Of a stretch of DNA of 64,000 nt, positions 52,572 through 60,518 are shown piece by piece (the first letter of the stretch is position 1; the number at the start of each line of letters is the position of its first letter). The notes beneath the pieces were generated by a model. It was given only the letters and a program-made list of their open reading frames with translations. It did no database searches and had not been told where the DNA came from. Location: positions 5,868,501 through 5,932,500 of the forward strand of contig NZ_WBXN01000004.1 in the NCBI RefSeq assembly GCF_008973465.1, read 5' to 3'. Position numbers and translations under genes: made by a program. The DNA comes from Streptomyces sp. SS1-1. Lineage in GTDB: Bacteria; Actinomycetota; Actinomycetes; Streptomycetales; Streptomycetaceae.

Positions 52572-53471
52572 GCAGTTTCGTTTGGATCATCGGGCGGACC
52601 AGAGGAAGATGCCCGCGATGTGGAGCCCGGCCAGGTAGATGGTCGCGGTCTTCTCGTAGCGGGTGGCGATACCGCGCCACTGCTTCAAGCGGTTGATGCA
52701 CCGCTCGACGGTGTTGCGCTGCTTGTACGCCTCCCGGTCGAAGGCCGGCGGTCTGCCACCGACCGGTCCGCGCCGCATCCGGTTGGCCTGCTGATCGGCC
52801 CGCTCCGGGATCACCGCCCGGATACCGCGTCTGCGCAGGTGGTCGCGGATCTGGCGGGAGGAGTAGGCCTTGTCGGCCAGGACCAGGTCCGGTCTGGTGC
52901 GCGGACGACCGCGCTGTCGGGGAACGCGGAGGCGGGCCATCACCTCGGTGAAGGCAGGTGCGTCACCGGCCTGGCCGGCGGTGAGGACGAACGCCAGCGG
53001 CCGACACCGGCCGTCGGCGGCAAGGTGGATCTTTGTGGTCAGTCCGCCGCGGGAGCGGCCGATGGCATGGTCGGCCGGCTCGTCGGCCGAGGCCCCTTTT
53101 TTGCGGGCCCCGGCCGCGTGCTGGTGAGCCCGCACGATGGTGGAGTCCACCGACACGGCCCAGCTGACGTCTTCGTCCGCGTCGGCCTGGGCCACCAGGG
53201 CGGTGAACACCCGCTCCCAGGTGCCGTCGACGGCCCACATCCGCAGCCGGTTGTAGACGCCTCGCCAGTTGCCGTACTTCTCCGGCAGATGCACCCACTG
53301 CGTACCGGTCTGGAACTTGAAGGCGATCGCATCGATCACCTCACGATGGTCCCGCCAGCGGCCACCCCGCTTCGGCGTCCGGTCCGGGAGCAACGGCTCG
53401 ATCCGCGCGCCCACTGCGCATCAGTCAACGGCACACCCGGACCAACGACCAACTGATCCAAACGAAACTGC
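52572..53471. mobile_element. IS5-family element (inner), 900 bp
   Basis: Perfect 18-bp inverted repeats GCAGTTTCGTTTGGATCA at both ends, flanked by CTAG at 52,568-52,571 and 53,472-53,475. The right CTAG supplies the TAG stop codon of the outer element's transposase, so insertion was at the very end of that gene. Confidence 0.9.
52587..53414 (-). CDS. IS5-family transposase (inner element)
   Basis: 275 aa, intact: [98 protein letters not shown] and NTVERCINRLKQWRGIATRY. Fills most of the 900-bp element. Nearly the same layout as the 41,447-42,316 transposase but clearly a different subgroup. Confidence 0.93.
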   Translation of the reverse strand: MGARIEPLLPDRTPKRGGRWRDHREVIDAIAFKFQTGTQWVHLPEKYGNWRGVYNRLRMWAVDGTWERVFTALVAQADADEDVSWAVSVDSTIVRAHQHAAGARKKGASADEPADHAIGRSRGGLTTKIHLAADGRCRPLAFVLTAGQAGDAPAFTEVMARLRVPRQRGRPRTRPDLVLADKAYSSRQIRDHLRRRGIRAVIPERADQQANRMRRGPVGGRPPAFDREAYKQRNTVERCINRLKQWRGIATRYEKTATIYLAGLHIAGIFLWSAR

Positions 53472-54239
53472 CTAGCCGGTGAGGGCGAGGTTGTGTATCC
53501 GGGCGATGCCGAGCATGGCGTGATGGATGCCGTCACCCTTGAGCCGGCAGTCACGCAGGATCTTCCACGTCTTCATCCGCGCGAAGACGTGCTCGACGCG
53601 GGCGCGGACCTGCTTGTGGGAGCGGTTGTGCTCCTTTTTCCAGTCGGACAGGTCTTCGCCATTGCGTCGGCGGTGGGGCATGACGAGCCCGGTGCCCGGG
53701 TAGCCGCCGTCGGCGATCGTCATGGTCTTGCCGACGGCGGCCTTGGCGCCGGATTCCTCCCATGCCTTGCAGTCGTTGCGGTTTCCGGCGAGAGGCCGGC
53801 CCACGACGACGATCAGGCGGGTGCCGGCGTCGATGACGACCTGCTGGTTGGTGGAGTACCTGTAGTTCTTCGACTGCTCGGCCACAGTGTGGTCGCGGGT
53901 GGGGACCAGGGTGCCGTCCACGATGAGCACGGTGTCCTTGCGGAACCGCTTCCGCGGGCGGAGCGCGAGCAGGGGCCCGAGGTGGTCGATGATGCGGTCA
54001 GCTGCGGACTTCGAGATGCCGAACAGCGGGGCGAGCTGGCGCATTGTCAAGTTCGTGCGCCAGTACGTCGTGACCAGTAATACCCGGTCTTCCAGCGGCA
54101 GACTCCACGGTCGACCCCTTCGAACCGCGTCCGCCCCGTCGTGCCTCAGCATCCTCACCAACTTGCTGAAACAGCGCGGGCTCAGCCCGGTGAAGGGAGT
54201 TATCCACGCCGGCTGCGTAGCCGTGATCACAGCAGTCAC
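53472..54239 (-). CDS. IS5-type transposase (outer element)
   Basis: About 255 aa if started at the GTG at 54,239 (VTAVITATQPAWITPFTGLS); the frame is open further upstream, and GGGAGGG lies about 20 bases before this GTG, so the start is uncertain. HARBI/DDE_Tnp_4-like layout: RVLLVTTYWRTNLTMRQLAP, LFGISKSAADRIIDHLGPLL, VDGTLVPTRDHTVAEQSKNY, IADGGYPGTGLVMPHRR and the C-terminal HKQVRARVEHVFARMKTWKI. The stop TAG lies in the CTAG target site of the inner element. Probably still functional. Confidence 0.85.
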   Translation of the reverse strand: MTAVITATQPAWITPFTGLSPRCFSKLVRMLRHDGADAVRRGRPWSLPLEDRVLLVTTYWRTNLTMRQLAPLFGISKSAADRIIDHLGPLLALRPRKRFRKDTVLIVDGTLVPTRDHTVAEQSKNYRYSTNQQVVIDAGTRLIVVVGRPLAGNRNDCKAWEESGAKAAVGKTMTIADGGYPGTGLVMPHRRRNGEDLSDWKKEHNRSHKQVRARVEHVFARMKTWKILRDCRLKGDGIHHAMLGIARIHNLALTG

Positions 54240-54288
54240 GGCTGGATCGTTCCAAACACCACCCTCCCGTTGAACCTTGTTGTGTGGG

Positions 54289-55023
54289 TCAAGGCGCCAG
54301 CGCGGTGGCCACCTGAGCCAAGCGATCGGCTGACAAGGCGAAGGGGTTGGTGGGGTTGCGGAAGGAGTACTCGCCATCGTTCACGGAGAATCCGTGCCCG
54401 GCTACCGTCCAGCGCGCTGGACCGGGGGCCCCTTGATCCTCCAGGAGAGCAGAGGCGAGGGTCTCGGGGTCTTCCACGCGTGTGCGGGCGCGTAGCGCAC
54501 CAGCCAGGCGGCCAACAGCGTCGTCGGGCACTGCATCGTCGCCGAACGCAGGCAGCAGGAGCAAAAGACGGGAGTGGGGGTCGGTGGTGCTGCCTCCGGG
54601 CAGCATGTTGTCCGCAGCGGCCATGAGTTCAGGCCAGGACAGGCCCGGACCCATAAAGTGCCCGTCATCCCGGGCGAGCACCTCGGCCTGGCCCCAGTCG
54701 GGGTGGTGGATGAGGTAGTCGGTTCCGGTGTCATCCGCGGCTGTCCGGTAAACCACGTGAAGACGGTGATCAGCAGCGAGCGGAACCGTGAAGGCCGGCC
54801 ACTCGGCCCGCTCCCAGAGCTGCCGCTGGAAGTCGCCGGCCGCGTCATAGTCCGCGCCGAACAGCAGTTCCTCGGCCTCCTCGCTCTGGATACACGAGTA
54901 GAGGTGCCCCAGCCAGAAGAGCGGCTCATCCAAGAGCCCGACCTGGTGCGTGAGGGGACCACCGTCGTAACCCGCTATCCGGGCAGGATGCAGGTCTGCA
55001 CTGTTCATCACGGATGACATCAT
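54289..55023 (-). CDS. 244-aa cargo protein inside the outer IS5-type element
   Basis: Starts MMSSVMNSADLHPARIAGYD, with the right inverted repeat only about 45 bases upstream. Segments: LFWLGHLYSCIQSEEAEELL, FGADYDAAGDFQRQLWERAE, HRLHVVYRTAADDTGTDYLI, RLLLLLPAFGDDAVPDDAVG. Acidic, soluble, immunity-protein-like composition; no firm family. It shares strand with the transposase, whose start lies about 50 bases further on. Confidence 0.6.
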   Translation of the reverse strand: MMSSVMNSADLHPARIAGYDGGPLTHQVGLLDEPLFWLGHLYSCIQSEEAEELLFGADYDAAGDFQRQLWERAEWPAFTVPLAADHRLHVVYRTAADDTGTDYLIHHPDWGQAEVLARDDGHFMGPGLSWPELMAAADNMLPGGSTTDPHSRLLLLLPAFGDDAVPDDAVGRLAGALRARTRVEDPETLASALLEDQGAPGPARWTVAGHGFSVNDGEYSFRNPTNPFALSADRLAQVATALAP

Positions 55024-55110
55024 GCCGCCCTGGCTCCGCGTCCTTGAAGCCGGGCGTACCAGCCGATCATTGCGGGACAGCCCTTAGGATGCTCCCAAAG
55101 GCAAGCCATT

Positions 55111-55147
55111 AGCAATATGGTCGAGCAAATTGCGCGACCATATTGCT
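55111..55147. promoter_or_regulatory. 13-bp inverted repeat upstream of the XRE-DUF5753 gene
   Basis: AGCAATATGGTCG, 11 bases, CGACCATATTGCT: perfect arms, centred about 54 bases before the ATG. No T-run follows, so an operator (probably for the XRE protein itself) is more likely than a terminator. Confidence 0.6.
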
Positions 55148-55182
55148 TGTAGGGAGGGCGACGAGCCGTCAGACTGGCCACC

Positions 55183-56088
55183 ATGCCAGAAGCGAAGACG
55201 CCGTGGTCGCTGACTCTCAGTGAAGTCGGCCTGCGCCTGGAGGACTTGCGAGAACGCCGGGACCTCACGCAGGGCGACGTTGCAGGCCACGAAGTGCTGC
55301 GCCGGCGCGGAGTCAAGATCGACAAGAGCGGGCTGAGCCGACTCGAACGAGGGCAGCGCCGACGTGTGGCCCGGGATCTCATCGAAGCGCTGCTTGAGGT
55401 CTACCAGGCCAGCGACTCCGAGAGTTCAGAAATCCTGGCACTACTGGGGGCGGACACCACTCCGGCCGGTCGACCACGTCCTGCCCTGTGGCGACGCAAC
55501 GCACACTTGCTGGGACCCATGCAGTTCGAGGGCTTCCTGAAGATGGAGCGCCGGGCCGCTGCGCTGTCCAACTATGAACGGGACATCTGGCCGGGCCTCT
55601 GCCAGGTCGAGGAATACGCCTACACGGTTATCGCCCAGATGCGGCCCGATCTGCGTCCATCCGAGGTCAAGGCACTCGTCGACGTCCGCATGGACCGCCA
55701 GCAGCAGGTGCGAGAGGGTGCACTCGCCGAGTTTCGCGCCCTGGTGGACGAGCATGCGCTCCATATCACCGGCGGCGACCTCAGCGTGGCGAGGCGGCAA
55801 CTGGAACGAGTTCTGGAGGAGTCCGAAGATCCTCGCAACACGATCCGAATCCTGCCAGACGCCGTCGGATTGCACCCGGGGTCTGCGGGCCCGTTCGTCC
55901 TAATGGCCTTTCCGGAGGCCGCCCGCCAGGTTGTGTGGGTCGAGACGATGGTCAGCTCGTTGTACTTCGACGGGGAAGATGATGTGCAGCGCTACACCGC
56001 GGCTTTCACCAACCTGTGGGAGCGGGCGCTGGACCCCGACGAGACGCGCACGCGCCTCAAGAAAAGGATCAAGGAGCTAGAACAGTGA
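55183..56088 (+). CDS. XRE-family regulator with DUF5753 domain
   Basis: 301 aa. N-terminal helix-turn-helix (LRLEDLRERRDLTQGDVAGH, VKIDKSGLSRLERGQRRRV), then the DUF5753 sensor-like domain (NAHLLGPMQFEGFLKMERRA, YERDIWPGLCQVEEYAYTVI, RMDRQQQVREGALAEFRALV, GPFVLMAFPEAARQVVWVE). Such WhiJ-like proteins are usually partnered by a small DUF397 protein, as here, where the stop overlaps the next start (GTGA). They regulate development or act like antitoxin/toxin pairs. A strong palindrome precedes the gene. Confidence 0.92.
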   Translation: MPEAKTPWSLTLSEVGLRLEDLRERRDLTQGDVAGHEVLRRRGVKIDKSGLSRLERGQRRRVARDLIEALLEVYQASDSESSEILALLGADTTPAGRPRPALWRRNAHLLGPMQFEGFLKMERRAAALSNYERDIWPGLCQVEEYAYTVIAQMRPDLRPSEVKALVDVRMDRQQQVREGALAEFRALVDEHALHITGGDLSVARRQLERVLEESEDPRNTIRILPDAVGLHPGSAGPFVLMAFPEAARQVVWVETMVSSLYFDGEDDVQRYTAAFTNLWERALDPDETRTRLKKRIKELEQ

Positions 56089-56318
56089 CAGCGAAGCCGG
56101 ACCCGTCCTCGTTCGACCTCACGTCGGTCAAGTGGACGGTGTCCAAGTACAGCGGCGGCGGCGGGAACTGCGTGCAGGTCGCCGTCAAGGACGGGTACGT
56201 CCTGATCGGTGACTCGCAGAACCCTGGTCGCCCGCCCCAGGTCTTCACCCCGGCCGAGGCCAAGGCGTGGCTGCTCGGCGCGAAGGACACGGACTTCGAC
56301 TTCCTGCTCGATCTGTGA
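56085..56318 (+). CDS. DUF397 protein, partner of the XRE-DUF5753 regulator
   Basis: 77 aa from the GTG overlapping the regulator's stop. DUF397 pattern: VKWTVSKYSGGGGNCVQVAV, DGYVLIGDSQNPGRPPQVFT, PAEAKAWLLGAKDTDFD. BldB/WhiJ-associated family; pairs of this kind are found many times per Streptomyces genome. Co-transcribed with the regulator and followed by a strong terminator. Confidence 0.93.
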   Translation: MTAKPDPSSFDLTSVKWTVSKYSGGGGNCVQVAVKDGYVLIGDSQNPGRPPQVFTPAEAKAWLLGAKDTDFDFLLDL

Positions 56319-56345
56319 TCCCGTCCTGAAGCACCGTACGACAAA

Positions 56346-56376
56346 GGGCCGGCCCCACGGCAGATGGGGCCGGCCC
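56346..56376. terminator. Strong hairpin terminator after the DUF397 gene
   Basis: GGGCCGGCCCCA, a 7-base loop, TGGGGCCGGCCC: perfect 12-bp GC-rich arms, 28 bases after the DUF397 stop. The following 56,377-56,880 shows no gene. Confidence 0.85.
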
Positions 56377-56879
56377 GAGCGTTCCTGCCCGCTGCCCGGC
56401 CCAGCCACACGGCGAATCTCGTCCGCAGTCCGTGGCCGCCGTCTCCGAGGCATCGCCACCTAATATGCCGTTCAACGGAGCACCGCCCGGCCGCGGGTTG
56501 CTCTCCTCGTCGCGACGGACCCGCCCTGTCGACGCCGGCCGTCGCTGACTTCGTCATTTGGGTGGAAGCGGACGAATCATTCCCCTCGGTTTCCCAGGGC
56601 GTTCGTGATGCTGCGGCGAGCCTTTCCCGCGTCGCGTCCGTACCGGATCAACCCCTCATGAGACGGTAAGCAGGGGATTCGCCGACGGCAGACAAGGAAT
56701 GGCGCCGAAAGACTGGAAAGCTAGGCCGGGACCATGTCAACGTACAACGTCCCGCGAAACGCCAGGTCAGACGGTGCTGCTCGTCGGCTGCGCTCAGGTT
56801 TCCGAAACTGCTCGGAATGATGCGTTGCGTGAGTTGTCCCGCTGGCGTGGCCCCTACTTGGGAGGCCCGTCTGTCAGAC

Positions 56880-57266
56880 TCCGCTATCCGATCTGCCCGC
56901 TTCACTTCACCGGCACTCTTTGTCCTTGGCGGACTGAATGCCTGGATCGGCCAAGCGACGGGTGACTACCTTGCGGGATCCACCGGGCTCTGCGTCTGCC
57001 CGGCTGGCCTATTCGGTGAGGATCTCCTGCAACGAGGGTACTGCGGTGATCGTGTCGTCCTCGTCTATGTTGCGGGGCATCCCGGTGCCACAACACGGCA
57101 AGTGGCACAGGCCATCAGGATTCCCGAGCGCCGCGCTACGCGAGATCTCGACCAGCTCACGGCCGACGGCCTGCTGACGGTCGCCTCGGACGGCAATCCC
57201 CGAGCCTTGCGCTCATATCTCCTTTCCCTCGCCGATGGCGAGCCCAAGCAGACGCCGGGTTCGTGA
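56880..57266 (+). CDS. Small winged-helix protein (start uncertain)
   Basis: The C-terminal part is convincing: VVLVYVAGHPGATTRQVAQA, IRIPERRATRDLDQLTADGL, LTVASDGNPRALRSYLLSLA is a winged-helix fold as in replication-adjacent regulators of Streptomyces elements. The N-terminal part is unclear; no good start or ribosome site is visible, and the frame is open back to 56,817. It lies just upstream of the second palindrome copy and the integrase. Confidence 0.45.
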   Translation, partial: SAIRSARFTSPALFVLGGLNAWIGQATGDYLAGSTGLCVCPAGLFGEDLLQRGYCGDRVVLVYVAGHPGATTRQVAQAIRIPERRATRDLDQLTADGLLTVASDGNPRALRSYLLSLADGEPKQTPGS

Positions 57267-57289
57267 TGCAGCGCGCAACATAGACCACG

Positions 57290-57314
57290 ATCGCCGGTTA
57301 GCCAAACCGGCGAT
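57290..57314. promoter_or_regulatory. Palindromic operator overlapping a promoter (copy 2, inverted)
   Basis: Exact reverse complement of 51,881-51,905. On the minus strand TTGGCT, 17 bases, TATGTT follow as in copy 1, and the match extends to CTATGTTGC. Transcription from it would run leftward, antisense to the winged-helix gene. It also lies 200 bases before the integrase start and could repress that gene on the other strand. Confidence 0.6.
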
Positions 57315-57514
57315 CGTCGCGACCATTGAGCAGGTCCGCATTTGGCTGTACTTGGCGGTGGAGCCATAGCAGACACAGAAGAAGGCAGCGCTCCCCAAAC
57401 CACCGGGGAGGAAGAGAAGGAGCATCGGCTGCCGCAGTCGTGATGCCCGCGGCACCCTTCGCTGAAGCGCAGTGGCTCCTCCGCTCGTGTGCAGTTTCCA
57501 CACCCTCAAGGAGA

Positions 57515-58720
57515 GTGAGTATTCTGTCCGATCCCATCAAGAAACTTCCGCCGAACTCGAAGGGGAAGGTTCGATACCGGTTTGTTGTCGACGCAGGAAT
57601 CGACCCCGAAACTGGTAAGCGTAAGCAGTTGAGGCGCACCTTCGACTCGTTGAAGGAAGCTAGGGCTGAGTACGCGAACATAACTAATCGGCGGCATGAT
57701 GGGTCGCTTGTGCCGCCCAACAAGATCACCGTGAATGAGTGGCTCGACCGATGGCTGGCCATGAAAGCGGAGGACCTCGAAGAAACCACCATCTACAACT
57801 ACAGGATTACCCTGGACCGGGTTCGAGGGAGGCTCGGCAATATCCGTCTCCAGGACCTTACTGAAGAGCACGTGGAAGAGTGGAGGGACTGGGCGCTTGC
57901 GCATGGCCGCGTGCGTGGTAAAAGGGCCGGTACGCCACTCAGTGTCACGAGTGTGGATATGAGCCTCGCTCGGCTGACGGAAGCGCTGGGGAGAGCCGTT
58001 ACCCGGCGATTGGTGTATGTCAATGTTGCTGCGTACGTGACCATTCCCCGGAGGGCGCGCAAGGAAGAGCGGAAGACTAAAGAGGAGGTGCCGCCCTGGA
58101 ATGTCCAGGAGGTTCAGAAATTCATACATGGAATTAGAGGTGAGCGGCTCTATGCTGCGCTTCTTCTTTCGCTGATGGGGCTTCGTCCAGCTGAAGTCTG
58201 CGGCCTCCGGTGGGAAGACGTTGACTTGGAGAACGCCACGATCGTCATTGCCAACACGCGCACGATGATGGGCAACCGCTACGTGGTGGAGAAGGACACC
58301 AAGTCTCTTGCGGGTGAGCGGGATCTGCCGCTGCCGGCGCTGGTGCTGGGAGCCCTCAAGGCATTCCGGGCTCTCCAAGCCGAGGAGAGGCTCGCTCTGG
58401 GGGAGGCGTACACGGTGTCGGGCTACGTGCTGGCGCACGAGGCGGGCGACGCCTTCACAATCAAGCAACTTCGCCGACGCGCGTATCGGCTTATGGAGCT
58501 CCTCGGGCTCCGTCGCGTCAGGCTTTACGACGCACGCTCGTCGTGCTTCACCTTCCTGGCCAACAACGGCGTCCCGGACCACATCCTCGCGCGATGGACC
58601 GGACATACGAACGTGAAGACGACCAAGCGGTGGTACGTCAAGCCGGATGTAGAAGATCTTCGCGGAGCCGCCACCACTTGGGATGGCCTGCACGGGGGTG
58701 CGTCGGAGCGGCAAGAGTGA
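57515..58720 (+). CDS. int: Tyrosine recombinase (element integrase)
   Basis: 401 aa from the GTG at 57,515 (VSILSDPIKKLPPNSKGKVR); AAGGAGA lies immediately before it. N-terminal arm-type and SAM-like DNA-binding regions (ITVNEWLDRWLAMKAEDLEE, RLGNIRLQDLTEEHVEEW). Catalytic domain: first Arg in LLLSLMGLRPAEVCGLRW, VRLYDARSSC (box with Arg but Tyr in place of the first His), RWTGHTNVKTT and the nucleophile in KRWYVKPDVEDL. It integrates the element at the att core in pcaL. Lower GC and different codon use than the chromosome. Confidence 0.95.
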   Translation: MSILSDPIKKLPPNSKGKVRYRFVVDAGIDPETGKRKQLRRTFDSLKEARAEYANITNRRHDGSLVPPNKITVNEWLDRWLAMKAEDLEETTIYNYRITLDRVRGRLGNIRLQDLTEEHVEEWRDWALAHGRVRGKRAGTPLSVTSVDMSLARLTEALGRAVTRRLVYVNVAAYVTIPRRARKEERKTKEEVPPWNVQEVQKFIHGIRGERLYAALLLSLMGLRPAEVCGLRWEDVDLENATIVIANTRTMMGNRYVVEKDTKSLAGERDLPLPALVLGALKAFRALQAEERLALGEAYTVSGYVLAHEAGDAFTIKQLRRRAYRLMELLGLRRVRLYDARSSCFTFLANNGVPDHILARWTGHTNVKTTKRWYVKPDVEDLRGAATTWDGLHGGASERQE

Positions 58721-59186
58721 GCCACGCGGACTATCAGCCGAGCGACTTGCGAGCCGTATGGCCAGCAGGATTGGGGCGAGGTGGATTCGGAGTCCGCTTG
58801 CTGGTTTTGGATCGGTGGCTGTAACTGAGAGCATCCGGCTACGGCCAAGCCTTCTACCAAGCGTTCACCGTGTGGTGTTCAAGCTGCTGTTGGGCGGGAA
58901 TCCGGAAGGTTTTCAGGTGAGTCACGCCGAGCCTCGTCCGTGCCACCACACTCGATGCTGCAACACGAACCGCCTGGAGGCCGTGATCAAAGAGGAAAGC
59001 GTTGCTCGTAGCGGCTGAAGGAGGGCATGCGCCCGGAAGGCCCACTGCCGACACGGCCACGAGTACATGCCGGAGAAGGTATACCTGGGCTCTCGTCGGG
59101 AGGTCCGGCAGTGTCGGAGCGGGGCAAGGCCCACTAGGTTCACCCCGGCGATGTGACATCTCGTGACAGATGAGAGGCTCAGACGG
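58721..59186 (+). other. attP-side segment between integrase and pcaL
   Basis: 466 bases without a gene. It must hold the promoter that now drives pcaL. The last 45 bases resemble the ones before the pcaL fragment at 21,228. Element-derived according to the integration model. Confidence 0.6.
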
Positions 59187-60485
59187 GTGAGCGAGACACC
59201 ACCGAACACCCTGCAATACCGCTTTGACGGGCCAGAAGACGCCCCGGTCCTGATCCTCGGTCCCTCACTGGGTACCACATGGCACATGTGGGACCGGCAG
59301 GTCCCCGAGCTGACCCAGCAGTGGCGTGTCTTCCGCTTCGACCTCCCCGGGCACGGCGGCGCCCCGGCCCACCCGGCCGGTTCCGTCACCGACCTCGCCC
59401 AGCGCCTGCTCGCCACCCTCGACGGGCTCGGCGTGCAGCGCTTCGGGTACGCGGGGTGCGCGCTCGGCGGCGCGGTCGGCATCGAGCTGGCGCTGCGCCA
59501 CCCGGAGCGCGTCGCGTCGCTCGCCCTGATCGCCGCCTCCCCGCGCTTCGGCACCGCCGACGAGTTCCGGCAGCGGGGTGTGATCGTGCGGTCGAACGGC
59601 CTCGACCCGATCGCCCGCACCTCGCCCGACCGCTGGTTCACCTCCGGATTCGCGGCCGCGCAGCCCGCCATCACCGAGTGGGCCGTCCAGATGGTGCGCA
59701 CCACCGACCCCGGCTGCTACATCGCCGCCTGCGAGGCCCTCGCCTCCTTCGACGTACGGCCGCAGCTCCCCGGCGTCACCGTGCCCACTCTCGTCCTCGT
59801 CGGCTCCGACGACCAGGTCACCGGGCCCGCCGAGGCGCGCACGCTGGTCGCCGGGATACCCGACGCCCGGCTCGCGGTCGTCCCCGGCGCCTCCCACCTG
59901 GTGCCCGTCGAGCAGCCCGCTGCCGTCACCGACCTGCTGGTGCGGCACTTCTCCACCGCGTGGCAGCCCGCCTACGACACCACAGGGCAGCTGGCCGTGG
60001 TCGCCGCGCCCGTCCGGCCGGCCCCGGTCGTGGCGCCCGCGCAGCCCGCGCCCATCGCCGAGATCGCCTCGGCCGCCGCCGCCCCGGCGCAGACGGCGGG
60101 CCGCCCGGACCCGTACGACACCGGGATCAAGGTCCGCCGTGAGGTCCTCGGCGACGCGCACGTCGACCAGACCCTCGCGCAGGCCGACGAGTTCTCCGGC
60201 GACTTCCAGGAGCTGCTCACCCGGTACGCCTGGGGGGAGATCTGGGACCGGCCCGGCCTCGACCGGCGCACCCGCAGCTGTGTCACCCTCACCGCGCTCG
60301 TCGCGGGCGGGCACCTGGACGAGCTGGCCGCCCACACGCGGGCCGCCCTGCGCAACGGCCTCACCCCCGGCGAGATCAAGGAGGTGCTGCTCCAGGCCGC
60401 CGTGTACTGCGGTGTCCCGGCCGCGAACAGCGCGTTCAAGGTCGCCCAGCAGGTCATCCGCGAGGAGACCACGCCGGAGGGGTGA
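59187..60485 (+). CDS. pcaL: PcaL-type fusion: alpha/beta hydrolase (enol-lactonase-like) plus carboxymuconolactone decarboxylase
   Basis: 432 aa from the GTG at 59,187. Residues 1-260: alpha/beta hydrolase (APVLILGPSLGTTWHMWDRQ, FDLPGHGGAPAHPAG, VPTLVLVGSDDQVTGPAEAR, VPGASHLVPVEQP). Residues about 310-430: CMD domain (RREVLGDAHVDQTLAQADEF, LTALVAGGHLDELAAHTRAA, EIKEVLLQAAVYCGVPAANS). The fusion covers the last protocatechuate steps to 3-oxoadipate. The nucleophile elbow reads AGCALGGAVG: Ala stands where Ser is expected, so the hydrolase half may be inactive or have another role. The first ~30 codons lie on the element side of the att core. Confidence 0.88.
   Translation: MSETPPNTLQYRFDGPEDAPVLILGPSLGTTWHMWDRQVPELTQQWRVFRFDLPGHGGAPAHPAGSVTDLAQRLLATLDGLGVQRFGYAGCALGGAVGIELALRHPERVASLALIAASPRFGTADEFRQRGVIVRSNGLDPIARTSPDRWFTSGFAAAQPAITEWAVQMVRTTDPGCYIAACEALASFDVRPQLPGVTVPTLVLVGSDDQVTGPAEARTLVAGIPDARLAVVPGASHLVPVEQPAAVTDLLVRHFSTAWQPAYDTTGQLAVVAAPVRPAPVVAPAQPAPIAEIASAAAAPAQTAGRPDPYDTGIKVRREVLGDAHVDQTLAQADEFSGDFQELLTRYAWGEIWDRPGLDRRTRSCVTLTALVAGGHLDELAAHTRAALRNGLTPGEIKEVLLQAAVYCGVPAANSAFKVAQQVIREETTPEG
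59259..59289. repeat. Right attachment site (attR) inside pcaL
   Basis: Right copy of the 31-base repeat (GGTCCCTCACTGGGTACCAC, A for C at the next base, TGGCACATGT). The gene reads straight through it, so integration rebuilt a complete coding sequence. Confidence 0.8.
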
Positions 60486-60518
60486 GCGCCCGCCACCCGG
60501 GCGCGTCAGGATGGACCC

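Larger units (their letters stand above)
52503..55084. mobile_element. IS5-type element (outer) with enclosed cargo gene, itself interrupted by another IS
   Basis: Ends read inward AGGGCTGTCCCGTAAACGATC (left, first 20 shared in pattern) and AGGGCTGTCCCGCAATGATC (right), flanked by TA at 52,501-52,502 and 55,085-55,086. It encloses its own transposase (53,472-54,239), a 244-aa gene (54,289-55,023) and a later insertion at 52,572-53,471. Without the inner IS it would be about 1.68 kb. Confidence 0.7.

Noticed and set aside
21300-59289. Prophage or conjugative plasmid
   Set aside because: No capsid, terminase, tail, FtsK/TraB-like, relaxase or replication gene was seen.
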